In this document: piece by piece, positions 31,929 to 41,293 of the stretch
Position numbering within the stretch: the stretch's first letter is position 1
How the letters are laid out: each line of letters begins with the position of its first letter
DNA from: Gemmatimonadota bacterium
GTDB lineage: Bacteria > Gemmatimonadota > Gemmatimonadetes > Gemmatimonadales > Gemmatimonadaceae
Direction: 5' to 3'
Length of the DNA stretch: 44,752 nucleotides
Assembly: GCA_016871855.1 (NCBI GenBank)
Contig: VHBQ01000017.1
Coordinates: 1-44,752 of the forward strand
Made by a program: the position numbers and the translations under genes
The notes under the pieces: generated by a model
What the model was told of the DNA's origin: nothing
Database searches by the model: none
What the model saw: only the letters and a program-made list of their open reading frames with translations

Positions 31929-34349
31929 CTATGCCGGCTGAAGGGATGACGCGCGCCGTGGGCGCCAAGCGCGCAGACGCAGGGAGTTCGCGACCACGGA
32001 GACAGAGCTGAACGCCATCGCCGCGCTCGCGAGGATCGGGCTCAGTTGCACGGCGAACGACGGATAGAGCACACCGGCAGCGACCGGAATGCCGATCACG
32101 TTGTAGATGAACGCCCAGAAGAGATTCTGCCGCATCAGGCGCATGGCCCGGCGCGACAACTCGATGGCGTCGGCGACGCCGTGCAGGTCGCCGCGCATCA
32201 GCGCGATGTCCGCGGCCTCGACGGCGACGTCGGTGCCCGTGCCGATCGCCACGCCCACATCGGCCTGGGCGAGCGCGGGGGCGTCATTGATGCCGTCGCC
32301 CACCATGGCGACCACGCGCCCTTCGGCCTGCAGGCGCTTCACCTCGGCGACCTTCCCGTCGGGGAGCACCTCGGCGACGACGCGCGGGATGTCGGCTTGA
32401 CGCGCGATCGCTTCGGCGGTGCGCTGGTGGTCTCCGGTCAGCATCACGACGTCGAGGCCAAGCGCGCGAAGGCGAGCGATCGCCGCCCGGGAGGTGTCAC
32501 GGAGCGGATCGGCAATGGCGACGAGCCCGGCGAGCGCGCCATCCACGGCGACGTAGACGGGGGTCTTCGCCTCTCCGGTGACGCGCGATGCGTGTGCGGC
32601 GAGCGGCGCCGCGTCGAGCCCCCAATCGGCCAGCAACGCGGCATTGCCGGCAACGATCGCGCGTCCGTCCACGACGCCCGTGGCGCCGCGCCCCGGCACG
32701 GCGGCGAACGACTCCACGCCTGCCAGGGAGAGTCCGCGAGAATCCGCATGGCGGACGATCGCATCGCCAAGCGGATGCTCGGAAGCGCGCTCAAGGGAGG
32801 CGACCAGTCGCAGGAACTCGTCGTCGGAGAGCGCCGAGTTGGGCAGTCGCACCACATCGGTGACGCCCGGCTTGCCTTCGGTCACTGTCCCCGTCTTGTC
32901 GAGCACCACCGTGGAGATATCGCCGGCGCGTTGCAGCGCTTCCCCGCCCTTGACCAGAATGCCGAGCGCCGCACCGCGTCCAGTCGCAACCATCACCGCG
33001 GTGGGGACGGCGAGTCCCATCGCGCACGGGCAGGCGATGATGAGCACGGCGAGCGCCGACACGATGCCGCGCACGGCGGCCTCGCTCGAGGAGGCGCCGG
33101 CGTGGGTGAGCGCCCAGAACCAGACGCCGAACGTGACCACGGCCAGCACCATCACGGATGGCACGAAGACCGCGCTGACGCGGTCGGCGAGCGCCTGAAT
33201 GGGGGCGCGGGAGCCCTGCGCGTCGCGCATCAGCTGCACGATGCGCGCGAGCACGCTGTCGGCGCCCACGGCCGTGGCGCGCAACTGGAACGCGCCGCGC
33301 CCATTAACGGTGCCGCCCACCACGCGATCGCCGGCGTTCTTCAGCACGGGCATGGACTCGCCGGTCAGCATCGACTCGTCCACGTCGCTCGCGCCGCTCA
33401 CGAGCACGCCGTCCACCGGGACGCGTTCGCCCGGGCGCACGATCACGTCGTCGCCGGGGAGGACGTCGTCAATGGCGATGTCCGACTCCACGCCGCCGCG
33501 CACGACGCGCGCCGTCTTGGGACGCAGGCGCACGAGAGCGCGGAGCGCGGCCGCGGTGCTGCGCTTGGCGCGCGCCTCGAGCGCGTTGCCCATCAGGATG
33601 AAGGCCGTGATGAGGATGACGGCCTCGTAGTACACGTCGGGGGCAACGCCGCGCGAGGCGAAAAACCCCGGCGCCACGGTCGCGGCGACCGAGTAGATGA
33701 ACGCGACGCCCGTGCCCACGGCGATGAGCGTGTTCATGTCTGTCGCGCCGTGCTTTGCCGCCGCCCACGCCCGCGTGTAGAAATGCCGCCCGGCCCACGC
33801 CATCACCGCGGCGGTGAGCACCAGCCCGCCGTAGGTGAGCCAGTTGGGATGGATGGCGTACGTCCACGGCACGTACTTCACGAACCACGGCGTGAAGACC
33901 CGCTCCTGCCAGAGCATCAGCGGGTCGTTGCCCGGGGCGCCGGCGACGTGCGAGGTGTACATCATCAGCGGCATCGAGAAGAACATCGCGACGGCGCCGG
34001 CGATGAAGGCGACGATCGCGCGCAGGCGCAGGGCGCGGAACTCCGCCTCCTGGCGCTGCTCGTTCTCGTCCTGCGCGTCGAGGGCAGAGGTCTCGCCCTT
34101 CGGGATCTCCGCCTCGTAGCCCGATTCGCGGATGCGCGTCACCAGCGCCTGCGGCGAGACGACCGTCGGGTCGAAGACCACCGTGGCGTTGTTGAGCATC
34201 AGGTTCACGGTCGCGTCGTGCACCCCGCCCACCTTGCCCAGCGCGCGCTGCACGCGGGACTGGCAGGCGGCGCACGTCATCCCGCCGACCGGGATGGTGA
34301 CGTGCGCGGCGCCAGACGGCGCGGCGGCGGGCGGAGCGGCCGTGGTCAT
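31929..34349 (-). CDS. copA: Copper-exporting P-type ATPase CopA
   Basis: P1B-type ATPase of 806 residues that pumps Cu(I) out of the cytoplasm. N-terminal heavy-metal domain with GMTCAAC (Cys26, Cys29), then eight helices including the CPC metal path (440-442, [14 protein letters not shown]), phosphorylation motif DKTGTVTEG (484-492), HPLGDAIV and the hinge [20 protein letters not shown]. It has one metal-binding domain, not two. It starts 9 nt after copZ and ends 4 nt before csoR, so chaperone, pump and repressor are made together. Confidence 0.96.
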   Translation of the reverse strand: MTTAAPPAAAPSGAAHVTIPVGGMTCAACQSRVQRALGKVGGVHDATVNLMLNNATVVFDPTVVSPQALVTRIRESGYEAEIPKGETSALDAQDENEQRQEAEFRALRLRAIVAFIAGAVAMFFSMPLMMYTSHVAGAPGNDPLMLWQERVFTPWFVKYVPWTYAIHPNWLTYGGLVLTAAVMAWAGRHFYTRAWAAAKHGATDMNTLIAVGTGVAFIYSVAATVAPGFFASRGVAPDVYYEAVILITAFILMGNALEARAKRSTAAALRALVRLRPKTARVVRGGVESDIAIDDVLPGDDVIVRPGERVPVDGVLVSGASDVDESMLTGESMPVLKNAGDRVVGGTVNGRGAFQLRATAVGADSVLARIVQLMRDAQGSRAPIQALADRVSAVFVPSVMVLAVVTFGVWFWALTHAGASSSEAAVRGIVSALAVLIIACPCAMGLAVPTAVMVATGRGAALGILVKGGEALQRAGDISTVVLDKTGTVTEGKPGVTDVVRLPNSALSDDEFLRLVASLERASEHPLGDAIVRHADSRGLSLAGVESFAAVPGRGATGVVDGRAIVAGNAALLADWGLDAAPLAAHASRVTGEAKTPVYVAVDGALAGLVAIADPLRDTSRAAIARLRALGLDVVMLTGDHQRTAEAIARQADIPRVVAEVLPDGKVAEVKRLQAEGRVVAMVGDGINDAPALAQADVGVAIGTGTDVAVEAADIALMRGDLHGVADAIELSRRAMRLMRQNLFWAFIYNVIGIPVAAGVLYPSFAVQLSPILASAAMAFSSVSVVANSLRLRAWRPRRASSLQPA

Positions 34350-34358
34350 CGCGACGGT

Positions 34359-34574
34359 CTACGCGTTGGTGGCGGGATGCGGCGTGTAGCCTTCCTCGCG
34401 CACAGCCTCAAGGATCTCGTCCATCGTGCGCTTGGCCGGGTCGAACTGCAGCGAAGCGCTGCCGATCTTCACGTCCTCAACGTTGACGCCGTCCAGCGCG
34501 CTCAGCGCCTTCTGGACGTGAGCGACGCAGTGGCCGCAGGACATGCCGTCGATTTTCAGGTACAGGGAGGTCAT
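34359..34574 (-). CDS. copZ: Copper chaperone CopZ
   Basis: Soluble heavy-metal-associated protein of 71 residues that hands Cu(I) to CopA. It starts MTSLYLKIDGMSCGHCVAHV with the metal-binding GMSCGHC (Cys13, Cys16), then a standard ferredoxin-like fold (LSALDGVNVEDVKIGSASLQ). The ATG at 34574 was chosen over an upstream ATG at 34661 because the latter would translate the leader repeats. GGAG lies 6 nt before it. First gene of the copper operon. Confidence 0.94.
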   Translation of the reverse strand: MTSLYLKIDGMSCGHCVAHVQKALSALDGVNVEDVKIGSASLQFDPAKRTMDEILEAVREEGYTPHPATNA

Positions 34575-34590
34575 CTGGAGCTCCGCTACT

Positions 34591-34697
34591 GGTGCAGGGG
34601 AACGGGCACAGTGGGGTGCAGGGGAACGGGCATGGTGGGGTGCAGGGACACAGGGGCACACCCCCGAGCACCGTGCACTCCACTGTGCCCGTTCCCC
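34591..34697. repeat. 24-bp tandem repeats plus inverted copy in the copZ leader
   Basis: Two exact-length 24-bp units (34591-34614 and 34615-34638, differing at two positions) are followed by a partial third unit, and an inverted copy at 34674-34697. On the copZ transcript the 5' arm (inverted copy) can pair with the copy at 34597-34620 over 23 of 24 positions or with that at 34621-34644 over 21 of 24, but not with both. The nearer hairpin would end just before the copZ ribosome site. Confidence 0.8.
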
Positions 34698-34703
34698 CGC
34701 ACT

Positions 34704-34730
34704 CTAGTATACCCCCCTCCCCTATGTCAA
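34704..34730 (-). promoter_or_regulatory. copZ promoter with CsoR/FrmR-like operator
   Basis: On the minus strand TTGACA (34730-34725) is followed by a G-rich spacer and TATACT or TACTAG (34711-34704) as -10, with 13 or 15 nt between, shorter than usual. On the plus strand the spacer reads AGTATACCCCCCT and then CCCCTATG. AT-flanked runs of G or C of this kind are the known binding sites of the CsoR/FrmR/RcnR family, so CsoR bound here would block the polymerase. Confidence 0.65.
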
Positions 34731-34770
34731 CCCCACACTCGCCGCGTCGGTGCGCGCTAGTTTCTTGCCC

Positions 34771-35784
34771 ATGACCTCTCCGGATCTCCCACAGCGCGCC
34801 CTGGGCAGGCAGGGGCTTCGTGTCGGCGCGGTCGGGCTTGGCTGCATGGGATTCTCGGAGTTCTACGGCGACGCCGCGTCGCGCGCCGCGGTGGACGGGG
34901 TGACTGTCATCCGGCACGCGCTCGACCGAGGCCTCACGCTGCTCGACACGGCCGACATGTACGGCCCGCACGTCAACGAGGAACTCGTGGGGCGCGCCGT
35001 GCGGGGACGCCGCGACGACGCCGTCATCGCCACCAAGTTCGGCATCGTACGAAAGGCGGACGACCCGCTGTACCGCGGCGTGGACGGCCGCCCGGAGTAC
35101 GTGCGCGCCGCGTGCGAGGGATCGCTGCGCCGGCTCGGCGTCGAAACGATCGACCTCTACTACGTGCACCGCCGCGACAAGACCATCGCGATCGAAGAAA
35201 CGGTCGGCGCGATGGCCCGCCTCGTCGAGGAGGGCAAGGTCCGTTTCCTCGGACTCTCCGAAGTGTCCGCCGAGACGCTGCGCCGGGCGCACGCCGTGCA
35301 TCCCATCTCGGCGCTGCAGAGCGAGTGGTCGCTGTGGACGCGCGACTGGGAGCAGACCACGTTCCCCGTGGCGCGCGCTCTCGGCGTCGGCCTCGTCCCG
35401 TACAGCCCGCTCGGGAGGGGCTTCCTCACCGGGGCGATCAGCGCGCAGACCGCGTTTGATCCGTCCGACTACCGGCACACACACCCACGCTTCGTCGGCG
35501 AGAATCGCGCCGCCAACCTGCACATCGTCGACGCGCTGCGCGTGATCGCCACCGCGCGCGCGTGCACGCCAGCCCAGGTCGCGCTGGCGTGGGTGCTTTC
35601 GCGTGGCGATGACGTGGTGCCGATTCCCGGGACGACGCGCGCCGAGCGCATCGATGAGAACGCGGACGCCGGCTACCTTGGGCTCGGCGCCGCCGAACTC
35701 GCGCAATTGGAGGCCGCCGCGGCGCCGACGGCGGTCGCCGGCGAGCGGTTCCCGGCGGGGATGCAGGCGTTCGTGGACACCTGA
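34771..35784 (+). CDS. Aldo/keto reductase (AKR13-like)
   Basis: NADPH-dependent oxidoreductase of 337 residues with a (beta/alpha)8 barrel. The catalytic tetrad is visible: Asp59 and Tyr64 ([15 protein letters not shown]), Lys89 (VIATKFG), His133 (YYVHRRD). Typical cofactor segments follow ([44 protein letters not shown]). The ATG at 34771 is 7 codons inside a slightly longer frame and gives the family's normal N-terminus ([19 protein letters not shown]). Divergent from the copper operon; the physiological substrate is unknown. Confidence 0.92.
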   Translation: MTSPDLPQRALGRQGLRVGAVGLGCMGFSEFYGDAASRAAVDGVTVIRHALDRGLTLLDTADMYGPHVNEELVGRAVRGRRDDAVIATKFGIVRKADDPLYRGVDGRPEYVRAACEGSLRRLGVETIDLYYVHRRDKTIAIEETVGAMARLVEEGKVRFLGLSEVSAETLRRAHAVHPISALQSEWSLWTRDWEQTTFPVARALGVGLVPYSPLGRGFLTGAISAQTAFDPSDYRHTHPRFVGENRAANLHIVDALRVIATARACTPAQVALAWVLSRGDDVVPIPGTTRAERIDENADAGYLGLGAAELAQLEAAAAPTAVAGERFPAGMQAFVDT

Positions 35785-35791
35785 ACGCGAA

Positions 35792-35820
35792 GGCGGCGGG
35801 CGCAACGCGCGCCCGCCGCC
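35792..35820. terminator. Hairpin terminator between convergent genes
   Basis: GGCGGCGGGCGC and GCGCCCGCCGCC form a perfect 12-bp stem with a 5-nt loop, 7 nt after the aldo/keto reductase stop and 15 nt before the convergent M28 peptidase stop. Confidence 0.8.
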
Positions 35821-35835
35821 CCCGCCGCTTCCAGA

Positions 35836-37434
35836 CTACCTGAGGCGCGGATTCGTCGTGCGCGCGCCGGGCACACACGCCGGCCACGTGGTCGGCGGCG
35901 GCCCCATGCGCCCCGGCGGCCCAGCGGGCAGCGTGCTCAGGTCCACGCGCTCGCGTGTGATGAACGCCGGATCCTCGGAGGCGAGATAGGCGAGCATCGC
36001 CACGAACGTCGCGTTGGACTTCAGGTCATCCATGACCACCTTGTCGAATGTGTCGCGATTCGTGTGCCAGGTGAGCGTGCCGTAGTCCCAGCTTGCACCG
36101 CCCATGCCAAAGGTCGGCACGCCGTGGCAGGAGAACGACGCGTCGTCGCTCCCGCCGGCGCTCGGCCGGCCGGGCGAACCATCAAACGGCACCTGCTGCT
36201 GCAACGGCGCCGGCATCTTCTTGATCCACTCCGACAGGTGCTTCGCCGCATTCGGGAGGCCGGCGGCGCCGATGCGCGTCACGCGCCCCGTGCCGCCGTC
36301 TTGGTTGAACACCGCCTGCAATCCCTTCATCACCTCGGGATGGTCCTCGGTAAAGACGCGCGATCCGACGAGCCCCACTTCTTCCCCGTTCCACAGGCCG
36401 AGGAGGATGGTGCGTTGCGGGTTCGGAAGCACCTGCTTCAGAATTCGCATCGCTTCGAGCATCATCACCGAGCCGGTGCCGTTGTCGGTCGCACCGCTCG
36501 CGCCGTCCCACGCGTCGAAGTGCGCGGAGAGCACCACATACTCGTCGGGCCTGGTCGTCCCCGGAATGCGTCCGATCAGGTTGCCGACGGGGCGCTCGCC
36601 GAGCAGTTCGGCGTCGAGGTTCAGGCGAATCCTCGGATGCTGGTTGTTCTCGGTCAGGCGGAAGACCAGACCGTAGTCCTCGCACGACAGGCCGACCGTC
36701 GGCACCTTGGTCGTGTACGTCTCGAAGACGGCAAACGTCCCGGTCGAGTTCGTGGACCGCGAGGAGATGACGCCCGCAGCGCCCGCCTGTTCGAGCCGTA
36801 CTGCCAGTTCACCGCCGCCGAGGGCGAGGCTGAGCCCGGTTCCACGCACGTTGCGACCGCTCCACTCGCGCTGTTTCGCCACGCGGTCAGCGCTATCCCG
36901 CGCAATGCTGGCCGGGGTGCCGTTCCGGCGCCAGTCGTCGGTGGTGCGACACGACGAGAACGGCGCGGAGACCAACACCAGCTTCCCCTTGACCGCTGGC
37001 AGCCACTGCACGAACTCGGTGCTGTCCTTGAACAGGGGGAGGATCACCGTCTCGGCGACCTTGTTCTTGCGCTTCGTGCCCGGAGAGTAGCCGAGCATCG
37101 TCCCCTCGAGGGTGCGGACGCGCGGGGCGACGAGGTCGATGTGCGAGTGGCCGCGGCGCCAGCCGCGCCAGGTGCCGAAATTCTCGGTCTTCGCCTCGAT
37201 GCCCCAGCCGCCGAGCACACCGATGGCCCAGCGGTGGGCGGAGTCCATGTCGGGTCCGCCAATGAGGCGCGGCCCGATGGAGTCGAGCAGCACCTGCGCG
37301 AGCCGCGGCGCATGGGAGCTGTCCATGCCCAGCGTCCAGATGCGCTGAATGGCGGGATCGAGGGCTGGCGCGTTCTGGGCGCGCACGGAGGCCGCGCTGG
37401 CGAGCAGCGCGAGCAGGACGAGAGAGCGACGCAT
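35836..37434 (-). CDS. Secreted M28-family metallopeptidase with PA domain (long form)
   Basis: Secreted carboxypeptidase Q/aminopeptidase-like enzyme of 532 residues with signal peptide ending near SVRAQ. An N-terminal segment (GPRLIGGPDMDSAHRWAIGVL), a protease-associated domain at about 110-290 (GELAVRLEQAGAAGVISSRS), and an M28 catalytic domain with LSAHFDAWDGASGATDNGTG (His305, Asp307, Asp317), NGEEVG (Glu351/352) and later FNQDGGTG. It differs from the other M28 gene by the PA insert. Divergent from the TonB receptor at 37624. Confidence 0.9.
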   Translation of the reverse strand: MRRSLVLLALLASAASVRAQNAPALDPAIQRIWTLGMDSSHAPRLAQVLLDSIGPRLIGGPDMDSAHRWAIGVLGGWGIEAKTENFGTWRGWRRGHSHIDLVAPRVRTLEGTMLGYSPGTKRKNKVAETVILPLFKDSTEFVQWLPAVKGKLVLVSAPFSSCRTTDDWRRNGTPASIARDSADRVAKQREWSGRNVRGTGLSLALGGGELAVRLEQAGAAGVISSRSTNSTGTFAVFETYTTKVPTVGLSCEDYGLVFRLTENNQHPRIRLNLDAELLGERPVGNLIGRIPGTTRPDEYVVLSAHFDAWDGASGATDNGTGSVMMLEAMRILKQVLPNPQRTILLGLWNGEEVGLVGSRVFTEDHPEVMKGLQAVFNQDGGTGRVTRIGAAGLPNAAKHLSEWIKKMPAPLQQQVPFDGSPGRPSAGGSDDASFSCHGVPTFGMGGASWDYGTLTWHTNRDTFDKVVMDDLKSNATFVAMLAYLASEDPAFITRERVDLSTLPAGPPGRMGPPPTTWPACVPGARTTNPRLR

Positions 37435-37623
37435 GGTGGGGTCGGTTGAGTGTCCGCAGCGCGGGGGGCGCCTGATCCGGAGACCAATCAGGGGCTTGCC
37501 TCCATTACGCGCAACGGTGGCGTAGCGCTGGGCGTCGCCGGCGTCGGGACTTGCGCGCGTTCTGGTGCGGGAAACGCCGAACGCCCCTAGCTTTTCAGGG
37601 CGAAACTCCCTTCAACACGGCGC

Positions 37624-39750
37624 GTGCCCTTCCTCCGAGCAACCCGCCCGCACATCGCCTGCGCTGTCGCGGCTCTCTGGGCGGCGAGCCCTGCCCAGGG
37701 GCAGGCAGTCCCGGACAGCGCGCGCGCCGACAGTGTCCGCGCCCAGCGCGCCCAGCCACTCGGAACGGTCGTCGTCACACCGGGCACCTTCGGATTGCTC
37801 TCCCCCGCGCGCGGCAGCGCGCAGTCCCTCGGGCGCGAGGCCATCCTCGCCCGACCGCAGCTTGGCGAGGATCTCTTCCGCTCCATCCAGCGCCTCCCTG
37901 GGCTGGCGAGCAATGACATTGGCGCGGGGTTCCACGTGCGGGGCGCCGAGGTCGGCCAGCTGCACGTGTCGCTGGACGGCCTTGAGCTGTTCGAGCCGTT
38001 CCACATGAAGGACTTCGACAACGCGCTCTCCATCCTCGACGTGCAGAGCGTGGAAGGCATCGACCTCGTCACCTCGGGGTTCACATCCGAGTACGGCGGT
38101 CGGCTCGGCAGCGTGCTGTCAATCACCTCGCGCCCACCCCGAACCGAGCGCACGCGCACGGCGGTGGGCATCAGCGTCTCCAGCCTGCGCGCCCAGGCGG
38201 AGGGCGGCCTGGCGCAGGGACGCGGCGGATGGAGCGTAGCCGCGCGGCGCGGCTATCTGGACCTCGCCCTCCGGCTCGCGGGGCGGAGCGATTCGCTCTC
38301 ACCGACCTACAACGACGTCTTCGCCAAGTTCACGTGGAACGCCGCCCCCGGCCACCGGCTGGCCGCGCATGCGCTGTGGGCCGACGACGTGCTCGAGTAC
38401 CGCGTCAAGGACGGAAGCATCGGCAGCCGCTACGCCAGCCGCTACGGATGGATCACCTGGGACGCTGAGTTCGGGGAGCGCATGACCGCGCGCACGGTGG
38501 CGTCGGTCGGCCGCCTTGGCTGGCGACGTCGCGGCGACGCGCAGATTGTCTCCGGCGGTCCGCGCTCCACGGTAGACGATGACCGCGGCACGCACTTCGG
38601 CGGCATCCGGCAGGATTGGCTGTGGCGCGCGTCCGATGCGCTTATCGTGAAGTTCGGCGGCGAGTGGCGCCCCATTGAGGCGGACTACATGTACTCGGGC
38701 GTGCGGATGCGCCGCGCGGTGGTCGCGGACACGATTGCGCGCCTGCCCGACCCGGTCGTCGTCGCGCGCACTGCCTCGGGTCATCAGACGGGACTGTACG
38801 TGGCCCCACGCCTCCGGCCGGCGCGCTGGCTCGTCGCCGAGCTCGGCGCCCGGTACGACGGCGCCACCTGGTCGGGCGATGCCTCTGTGAGTCCGCGCGT
38901 CAATCTCCTGGTGACGCTGTCGCCGACCACCACACTGCGCCTCGCCACGGGCCGGTACACGCAGCCGCAACAGGCGTTCGCGTTGCAAGTCCAGGACGGC
39001 ATCACCGACTTCGCGCGCGAAGACGTGGCGCAGCACCTGGTAGCCGGCGTCGAACAGCGCATCGCGTTGCGCGCGATCATCCGCGTCGAGGCTTATGAGC
39101 GGCGCGTCACGCGGCAGGCGCCGCGCTACATCAGCCTGCGCGGCGATATGCGCGTCTTCCCGGAACTCGAGCCGGATCGTGTGCTCCTCCCATCCACGAG
39201 CGGGCAGGCGCGTGGCGTGGAGTTCGGCGTGCGTGGGCTCGGCTTGGGCTCGCTCGACTGGGCACTCAGCTACGCGCACGCCCGCGTGACGGACCGCGTG
39301 CAACAGGTGGACGTGCCGCGGACATGGGACCAGCCGCATACGTTCTACGCCGACCTCACCTGGCGCCCCGCGCCGGGCTGGCACGTCAGCACCGCGTGGC
39401 AGGCGCACAGTGGATGGCCCGAGTCGCCGGTGCAATTCGTGCTCGACACGGTCCGCAACGCGAAGGGGAAAGGGTCCCCCGTGGTGCTGACGGTGTATGG
39501 CCCGGTGACCGCCCTGGGCGCCGCCCGACTTCCGTGGTATCACCGCCTTGACGTGCGAGTCACGCGCGAGATGACGGTGCGAGGCCATCGCCTCTCCGGG
39601 TTCATCGATGTCTTCAATCTCTTTGACGTCGACAATCCGTCGGCGATCCGCTACAAGACGTCGGCGGCGAACAACCGCATCACAGTCACGCGGCAGCCCG
39701 AACTCTTGCTCTCACGGCTCCTGACTGCGGGAATCGCGTTCGAGTACTAG
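37624..39750 (+). CDS. TonB-dependent receptor (second)
   Basis: Outer-membrane receptor of 708 residues from a GTG start. Signal peptide MPFLRATRPHIACAVAALWA ends near AQGQ. The plug contains PLGTVVVTPGTFGLL, DLFRSIQRLPGLASNDIGAG, FHVRGAEVGQLHVSLDGLEL and GFTSEYGGRLGSVLSITSR, then a beta barrel. The end (LLTAGIAFEY) closes in an aromatic residue. It resembles receptors with a carboxypeptidase-type regulatory N-terminus but that domain is missing. Substrate unknown. It lies before the arsenic genes; a link is not evident. Confidence 0.85.
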   Translation: MPFLRATRPHIACAVAALWAASPAQGQAVPDSARADSVRAQRAQPLGTVVVTPGTFGLLSPARGSAQSLGREAILARPQLGEDLFRSIQRLPGLASNDIGAGFHVRGAEVGQLHVSLDGLELFEPFHMKDFDNALSILDVQSVEGIDLVTSGFTSEYGGRLGSVLSITSRPPRTERTRTAVGISVSSLRAQAEGGLAQGRGGWSVAARRGYLDLALRLAGRSDSLSPTYNDVFAKFTWNAAPGHRLAAHALWADDVLEYRVKDGSIGSRYASRYGWITWDAEFGERMTARTVASVGRLGWRRRGDAQIVSGGPRSTVDDDRGTHFGGIRQDWLWRASDALIVKFGGEWRPIEADYMYSGVRMRRAVVADTIARLPDPVVVARTASGHQTGLYVAPRLRPARWLVAELGARYDGATWSGDASVSPRVNLLVTLSPTTTLRLATGRYTQPQQAFALQVQDGITDFAREDVAQHLVAGVEQRIALRAIIRVEAYERRVTRQAPRYISLRGDMRVFPELEPDRVLLPSTSGQARGVEFGVRGLGLGSLDWALSYAHARVTDRVQQVDVPRTWDQPHTFYADLTWRPAPGWHVSTAWQAHSGWPESPVQFVLDTVRNAKGKGSPVVLTVYGPVTALGAARLPWYHRLDVRVTREMTVRGHRLSGFIDVFNLFDVDNPSAIRYKTSAANNRITVTRQPELLLSRLLTAGIAFEY

Positions 39751-39811
39751 CCGTTCAGCGGCGGCAATGCACGACGCGCGCCTCCGGATTCTGCGCCATC
39801 AAGGCGGGCAC

Positions 39812-39839
39812 TTGACTCACCAATATTTTTTGATATATT
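39812..39839 (+). promoter_or_regulatory. arsR promoter with ArsR operator
   Basis: TTGACT and TATATT are spaced 16 nt; the -10 ends only 6 nt before the arsR ATG, so the transcript is probably leaderless. Between them lies ACCAA-N6-TTGAT (39819-39834), one base from the ATCAA-N6-TTGAT pattern of several ArsR repressors. Confidence 0.7.
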
Positions 39840-39845
39840 GAGTGC

Positions 39846-40187
39846 ATGGCCACCGCCGCCCGCCCTGCCGCGACCGACCGCGCGCGCGCCGAAGCGCTGT
39901 TCCACGCGCTCTCTGACGAGACGCGTCTTGCGATCCTGGACATGCTCCGCGACGGCGAGCGATGCGTCTGCGAGCTGCAGGACCAACTCGACGCCGCGCA
40001 GTCACGCCTCTCGTTCCATTTGCGCGTGCTGAAACAGGCGGGGCTCGTGGTCGATCGTCGCGACGGACGCTGGTCGCACTACCGCATCGTGCCGTCCGCG
40101 CTCGCCGAGGTGCACGATCTGGTGGTTGGGATGCAGCCGAGCCGGGGAACGCTCCCCGTGCGCCGGGTTGGCGCTTGCTGTGGGTGA
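39846..40187 (+). CDS. arsR: ArsR-type arsenic-sensing repressor
   Basis: Winged-helix ArsR/SmtB repressor of 113 residues. The As(III) site CVCEL (Cys40, Cys42) lies in helix 3, after ALSDETRLAILDMLRDGER, and the recognition helix is SRLSFHLRVLKQAGLV. The C-terminus ends GACCG, giving a second Cys pair (111, 112) that might add a ligand. No ribosome site is present because the start codon is near the transcription start. It represses itself and probably arsM, as both promoters share the same half-site pattern. Confidence 0.94.
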   Translation: MATAARPAATDRARAEALFHALSDETRLAILDMLRDGERCVCELQDQLDAAQSRLSFHLRVLKQAGLVVDRRDGRWSHYRIVPSALAEVHDLVVGMQPSRGTLPVRRVGACCG

Positions 40188-40206
40188 TCTTTTTCGTCCT
40201 GAATTC

Positions 40207-40222
40207 ATCAACTTTTCTTGAT
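40207..40222 (+). promoter_or_regulatory. ArsR-like operator upstream of arsM
   Basis: ATCAA-CTTTTC-TTGAT is a perfect inverted half-site pair, the same pattern as in the arsR promoter, in an AT-rich patch 24 nt before the arsM ATG. A GATAGT -10-like hexamer overlaps it. Confidence 0.7.
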
Positions 40223-40245
40223 AGTGTTTGAGTGAGGAACACACG

Positions 40246-41277
40246 ATGACCGGAACGGACACGACCAAGGTTCCCATGAGGCTGGAAGAGATCCGCAGCA
40301 CGGTGCAGGCGCGTTATGGAGCGGTTGCGCAGCGTGTGGCGGACGGCGCGACGACGGGCGCTAGCTGCTGCGGACCCAACGATGGATCGAGCGGCTGCTG
40401 CGGGAGCACGTCGGAATCGTGGGATCCGATCACGGCCGATCTCTATGACGCTGGTGAGACTGCGGGCATTCCCGCCGAGGCGTTGCTGGCATCGCTGGGG
40501 TGCGGGAATCCCACCGCGCTCGCCGAGCTGCACGAAGGGGAGGTGGTGCTCGACCTCGGTGCCGGCGGCGGCATTGACGTGCTCCTGTCCGCGCGTCGCG
40601 TCGGGCCGACGGGCAAGGCGTACGGGCTCGACATGACCGACGAGATGCTGGCGCTCGCGCTGGAGAACAAGGCGAAGGCGGGCGCGACAAACGTCGAGTT
40701 CCTGAAGGGGCACATCGAGAGTATCCCGCTGCCGGCGAAGACGGTGGACGTGATCATCTCGAACTGCGTGATCAACCTGTCGGGTGACAAGGGCGCGGTG
40801 CTGCGCGACGCGTTCCGGGTCCTCAAGCCCGGCGGACGGTTTGCCGTCAGCGATGTCGTCGTGCGCGAGGGGCTCCCCGCAGCGGTCAAGGAGAACATGG
40901 CGCTGTGGACCGGGTGCGTGGCCGGGGCGCTGGAGGAAGGGGAGTTCCTGCGCCTGCTGGCGGAGGCCGGGTTCACCGACGCGAGCATCGAGCCAACGCG
41001 CGTGTATACGAAGGAAGATGCGCTCGCGCTGCTGCAGGGGACCGGACTCGACCTGTCGCTGGCCGCTGACGTGGAAGGCAAAGTGATGAGCGCGTTCGTG
41101 CGGGCGACGAAGCCGGGGGGCACCGCCGCGAGCGCTGGCGCCGCGGCGGCCACGGCGGATGCGGCGGCGCGCGCCGCGGCCCGCGCGGCGAAGCCGCGCC
41201 GGGATCTCGCCACGCTCGGCCAATCGAGCAAGCAGGACGACGGAGGATGCGGCTGCGGCCCCAAGGGTTGTTGCTGA
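40246..41277 (+). CDS. arsM: Arsenite S-adenosylmethionine methyltransferase ArsM
   Basis: Methyltransferase of 343 residues that methylates As(III) with SAM. SAM-binding LDLGAGGGIDVLLSA is at about 102-116. The four arsenic-binding cysteines are represented: Cys41/42 in SCCGPNDGSSG, Cys86 (SLGCGNP), Cys174 (SNCVINLSGDKG) and Cys224 (WTGCVAGALE). A long Ala-rich linker at about 290-318 leads to a C-terminal tail GCGCGPKGCC with four cysteines, absent from most ArsM. GAGG lies 8 nt before the ATG at 40246. ArsN2 follows 16 nt after. Confidence 0.93.
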   Translation: MTGTDTTKVPMRLEEIRSTVQARYGAVAQRVADGATTGASCCGPNDGSSGCCGSTSESWDPITADLYDAGETAGIPAEALLASLGCGNPTALAELHEGEVVLDLGAGGGIDVLLSARRVGPTGKAYGLDMTDEMLALALENKAKAGATNVEFLKGHIESIPLPAKTVDVIISNCVINLSGDKGAVLRDAFRVLKPGGRFAVSDVVVREGLPAAVKENMALWTGCVAGALEEGEFLRLLAEAGFTDASIEPTRVYTKEDALALLQGTGLDLSLAADVEGKVMSAFVRATKPGGTAASAGAAAATADAAARAAARAAKPRRDLATLGQSSKQDDGGCGCGPKGCC

Positions 41278-41293
41278 GCGGAGGAGCACCGAG

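Noticed and set aside
32046..34760. A 904-codon open frame on the plus strand.
   Set aside because: It runs antisense through the whole of copA and copZ and reads as low-complexity Arg/His/Gly-rich protein, a product of high GC.
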